Positions 4,107-6,049 of a DNA stretch of 6,049 bases are shown in pieces. Location of the stretch: contig CAVJSS010000025.1 in NCBI GenBank assembly GCA_963652335.1, forward strand, positions 1 through 6,049. Direction: 5' to 3'. Position 1 is the first letter of the stretch, and the number at the start of each line of letters is the position of its first letter. Under the pieces are notes generated by a model. It made no database searches, had not been told where the DNA came from, and worked only from the letters and a program-made list of their open reading frames with translations. The position numbers and the translations under genes are program-made. Origin of the DNA: UBA4951 sp963652335. Its GTDB lineage: Bacteria; Bacillota_I; Bacilli_A; RFN20; CAG-826.

Positions 4107-5672
4107 CTAACGATAGCTGCCCCAGATTTTATCCACCGCTTCCGGATGATCGATAAAAGGGTTTCTATTGTTTTGGATTTTATAAACCGCTTCGTTCCTT
4201 TTTATCTCTTTTTCCGAAACCGGATCCAAATCGTTCCAAGCCAGATATGTCTTTAAAGCCCAAGAAGATAAAGAAGGATAGGTGTTTTTGGCAAAGGCTG
4301 CGTAATTGACGGAAGGAATGTAATTCTGATAGCGGGTAACGAAATAGAAATACGACCTCGCGAAATCGCCTTTGTATTCATCGATGACCTCGAAAACGGT
4401 TCCGTTGTAGCCATTGTTGTCGCCAGTCCCTAACTTCGATCCGTTTTTTGAAGTATAGGTAGCGTTTGAAACGTTGCCATGGGGGTAGGAACTTCTTATG
4501 TTATTGACATATCCGTCGGTAGGGACGACATGGAAGAGATCGCATTTCATCGATCCGGATCCGCCAGTCCCTTTCCAAGAAGATTGAGGAATCGTATGTT
4601 CGCGATTATAACAATCGCCTTCCTTTTTGTAATTTCCAGCCCGATCGTTCCTCGGATCGAATGATTCGTTTGAATACATATCCCAAATCGTTCCGTCTTC
4701 TTTGACGTCGCTGGATTCATAAGCGTTCCAAAGCGCGTCATATCCGATTGCTTTTGCGTTCTTGCTGATTATCGAATGCAAGGACGTTTTCAATTCGGCT
4801 CCGCTCGTGTTCCAATCGACTCCTTGATAATATCCGCTGGATTCGATATCTGGGGTTGTATCGCTGCTCGAACTAGAGGAGGATGAGGAAAATTCGGAAG
4901 ACTGACCCCAAGAGGAAGAGGACGAAGAATCAGAAGATTGGCTTGAAGAAGAGGAAGTGCCGCTATCTAAGGAACCTCCTCCGCCATTCGAAATTAACAA
5001 TTCGACCTTATAGACATAGATACGGCCCTTTCCGCTAGCTTCGAAAGTCAAAGAGCTCGATGCTTCTTTGATTTCGTTATCCAAATACAAATAAGAGTAT
5101 TCCTCTTTGGTTTCGCTATCGATCGTGATTTTCATCCCAGTTTGATTGGCGCTGGTGAAACATCTATATTCCACTGCCGAATCGCTTTTGTATTTCGAAG
5201 CGTAAATATTCGCCTGCTTGATTATGTATTTCTTATTGAAATTGATGGTAAAGCTACCTGTTTTCTTTCCAGACCCCATCTTTAAGGCGTAGCTATCCTC
5301 ATTCGTCTTTGTCCTGCTGGTTCCATAGCAAACGTTGAAAACTACGCTTGAAACGCCGATCCCGTCAGCAAGATAGCTCTCGTTTGTCGGCGAAGTCGAG
5401 AAATCGCTGCTAGGAAGAAGTTCTCCGAAGGAAAGAGATGCTTTACTTATCGTCTCTTCACCGCTTGAAGAATGATGGCTTGAGCTTGAAGAAGTGTTTG
5501 AACTAGAAGAAGCACTAGAGCTCGATGGCTGGTTAGAGGAAGAACTACCGCCGCTTTGAGACGAACCATCTGAAGACGGGCTCGAAGATGAATGATCGTT
5601 GAAATCTGAGCATGAAAAGATAGAAAAAATGGCCGTTATAGCCAAAATCGATAGGAGGGATAACTTTTTCAT
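4107..5672 (-). CDS. Secreted endonuclease I family lipoprotein, nuclease domain C-terminal
   Basis: The 521-aa product has this order:
- residues 1-20: signal peptide ending SIFSC (probable lipobox Cys21, Phe at -2 is atypical);
- 22-70: serine spacer;
- about 72-228: beta-rich domain;
- 230-278: second serine spacer;
- about 280-521: endonuclease I domain.
The nuclease core shows YNREHTIPQS (355-364) with the family Glu358-His359 pair. DLFHVVPTDGYVNNIRS (378-394) includes the probable metal-site Asn, and RNPFIDHPE (503-511) follows. The expected activity is extracellular, nonspecific nucleic acid cleavage. The domain order is the reverse of its neighbour at 2594-3967, and sequence outside the motifs differs strongly, so this is not a recent tandem duplicate. 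The ATG at 5672 fits the signal peptide but has no SD. No clear terminator follows, so some read-through into the next nuclease gene is possible. Confidence 0.9.
   Translation of the reverse strand: MKKLSLLSILAITAIFSIFSCSDFNDHSSSSPSSDGSSQSGGSSSSNQPSSSSASSSSNTSSSSSHHSSSGEETISKASLSFGELLPSSDFSTSPTNESYLADGIGVSSVVFNVCYGTSRTKTNEDSYALKMGSGKKTGSFTINFNKKYIIKQANIYASKYKSDSAVEYRCFTSANQTGMKITIDSETKEEYSYLYLDNEIKEASSSLTFEASGKGRIYVYKVELLISNGGGGSLDSGTSSSSSQSSDSSSSSSWGQSSEFSSSSSSSSSDTTPDIESSGYYQGVDWNTSGAELKTSLHSIISKNAKAIGYDALWNAYESSDVKEDGTIWDMYSNESFDPRNDRAGNYKKEGDCYNREHTIPQSSWKGTGGSGSMKCDLFHVVPTDGYVNNIRSSYPHGNVSNATYTSKNGSKLGTGDNNGYNGTVFEVIDEYKGDFARSYFYFVTRYQNYIPSVNYAAFAKNTYPSLSSWALKTYLAWNDLDPVSEKEIKRNEAVYKIQNNRNPFIDHPEAVDKIWGSYR
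4839..4985 (-). repeat. Serine-codon tract, second spacer of the nuclease at 4107-5672
   Basis: This encodes residues 230-278: a short glycine run, then serine blocks broken by Gln, Asp, Trp and Glu, ending in a 9-Ser run. It separates the beta-rich domain from the C-terminal nuclease domain. Codons are mixed. Confidence 0.8.
5463..5609 (-). repeat. Serine-codon tract, first spacer of the nuclease at 4107-5672
   Basis: This encodes residues 22-70, starting right after the lipobox cysteine. It is serine-rich with scattered Pro, Asn, Gln, Gly and a His-His pair. It probably acts as a flexible stalk at the cell surface. Confidence 0.8.
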
Positions 5673-5678
5673 GGCAAT

Positions 5679-5684
5679 ATTTTA
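5679..5684 (-). promoter_or_regulatory. Possible -10 box for the nuclease gene at 4107-5672
   Basis: TAAAAT (5684-5679) lies 6 bases before the ATG at 5672, in a gap with no SD. If used, the mRNA would be nearly leaderless, as proposed for rarA. No good -35 box is visible because the region overlaps the tRNA-Ile terminator. Read-through from tRNA-Ile is the alternative. Confidence 0.3.
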
Positions 5685-5695
5685 TCTTTTTGGGG

Positions 5696-5724
5696 CAAAA
5701 ATAAAAGCCTGACTAAGTCAGGCT
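5696..5724 (-). terminator. Intrinsic terminator of tRNA-Ile
   Basis: On the minus strand AGCCTGAC (5724-5717) pairs perfectly with GTCAGGCT (5713-5706) around a 3-base loop, followed by TTTTATTTTTG. It begins 11 bases after the tRNA 3' end and is the strongest stem in the window. Confidence 0.88.
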
Positions 5725-5735
5725 ACGTTGCATAT

Positions 5736-5812
5736 TGGTGGGCCTTAATGGGCTTGAACCATCGACCTCACGCTTATCAAGCGTGCGCTCTAACCAACTG
5801 AGCTAAAGGCCC
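5736..5812 (-). tRNA. tRNA-Ile (anticodon GAT), CCA encoded
   Basis: The reverse complement gives acceptor arms GGGCCTT and AAGGCCC-ACCA, and the D-arm TAGCTCAGTTGGTTAGAGCG. The anticodon stem CACGC/GCGTG holds the loop TTGATAA, so the anticodon is GAT (5778-5776), reading AUC and AUU. The T-arm contains GGTTCAAGCCC. Length is 77 nt with CCA. Isoleucine GAT tRNAs often sit in rRNA spacers, but here no rRNA is next to it and it has its own promoter and terminator. Confidence 0.97.
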
Positions 5813-5833
5813 ATGCACAAATAGTGCTTAAAT

Positions 5834-5862
5834 AATATACAACCGCGGCCATTTATGGGCAA
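5834..5862 (-). promoter_or_regulatory. Promoter of tRNA-Ile
   Basis: On the minus strand TTGCCC (5862-5857) and TATATT (5839-5834) are 17 bases apart. The start would fall near 5827-5829, leaving a short 5' leader with a small GCAC/GTGC stem to be removed by RNase P. Confidence 0.65.
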
Positions 5863-5902
5863 GTGGCAATTTAAGGCATATTTGCAAAACGATGCTGCCC
5901 CA

Positions 5903-5938
5903 ACCAAAAAAGAGGCTTTGATAAGCAAAGTCTCTTTG
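5903..5938 (-). terminator. Intrinsic terminator of the gene entering from the right
   Basis: On the minus strand AAAGAGACTTTG (5937-5926) pairs with CAAAGCCTCTTT (5920-5909), with one weak A-C mismatch, around a 5-base loop and a run of six T. It marks the end of a minus-strand transcript from beyond 6049. Confidence 0.8.
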
Positions 5939-5944
5939 GATTCA

Positions 5945-6049
5945 TTAATCTTTAAGCGACTCTGACATAAAGAGCCACTTTGTTGGTATCATGGTCCCAT
6001 CTTTCTGAGTTGCCCTCATTTTAAATAGCGGACAATCGAGGAAATACAT
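5945..6049 (-). CDS. 3' end of a minus-strand gene, reading frame uncertain
   Basis: A terminator at 5903-5938 shows that a minus-strand transcript ends here, so coding sequence probably comes from the right. The frame with no stop from the window edge ends at TAA 5947-5945 and reads like YFLDCPLFK then ESLKD. A second frame is closed by TAA at 6023-6021 but then reads a more protein-like RWDHDTNKVALYVRVA ending at TAA 5954-5952. The true gene may end in either frame, or a stop or frameshift may have damaged it. No family can be named from about 34 codons. Confidence 0.3.
   Translation of the reverse strand: MYFLDCPLFKMRATQKDGTMIPTKWLFMSESLKD

Overview
The window looks like chromosome from a moderately low-GC bacterium, most likely an uncultured Bacillota or Mollicutes-like lineage. 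This is inferred from the gene set, the Shine-Dalgarno (SD) and terminator style, tRNAs with encoded CCA, and lipoproteins with long serine linkers. Every intact gene and tRNA is on the minus strand. The only plus-strand item is a decayed ATPase gene.

Layout, left to right (minus-strand transcription runs right to left):
- 1-48: first 16 codons of an unidentified gene.
- 49-273: noncoding, with a nested inverted repeat and two terminator hairpins.
- 274-357: tRNA-Leu(TAG).
- 409-654: a complete small transcription unit (promoter, leader hairpin, strong SD, 35-codon ORF, terminator).
- 687-1967: rarA/mgsA, an AAA+ recombination factor.
- 2042-2370: plus-strand remnant of an AAA_14/DUF4143-type ATPase.
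- 2392-2545: tRNA-Val(CAC) and tRNA-Thr(TGT), cotranscribed.
- 2594-3967 and 4107-5672: two secreted endonuclease I lipoproteins with opposite domain order.
- 5736-5812: tRNA-Ile(GAT).
- 5903-6049: a terminator and the 3' end of an unresolved gene.

Functionally this is mostly ordinary chromosome: DNA maintenance, single tRNA units and a nuclease pair. The two nucleases carry lipoprotein signals, long serine spacers, one endonuclease I domain each and one accessory beta-rich domain each. A reasonable inference is surface digestion of environmental DNA or RNA for nucleotide scavenging. I see no defence island, CRISPR array or complete mobile element. The items most worth a second look are the 35-codon gene, the permuted nuclease pair, the apparent lack of SD sites at two genes, and the decayed ATPase.
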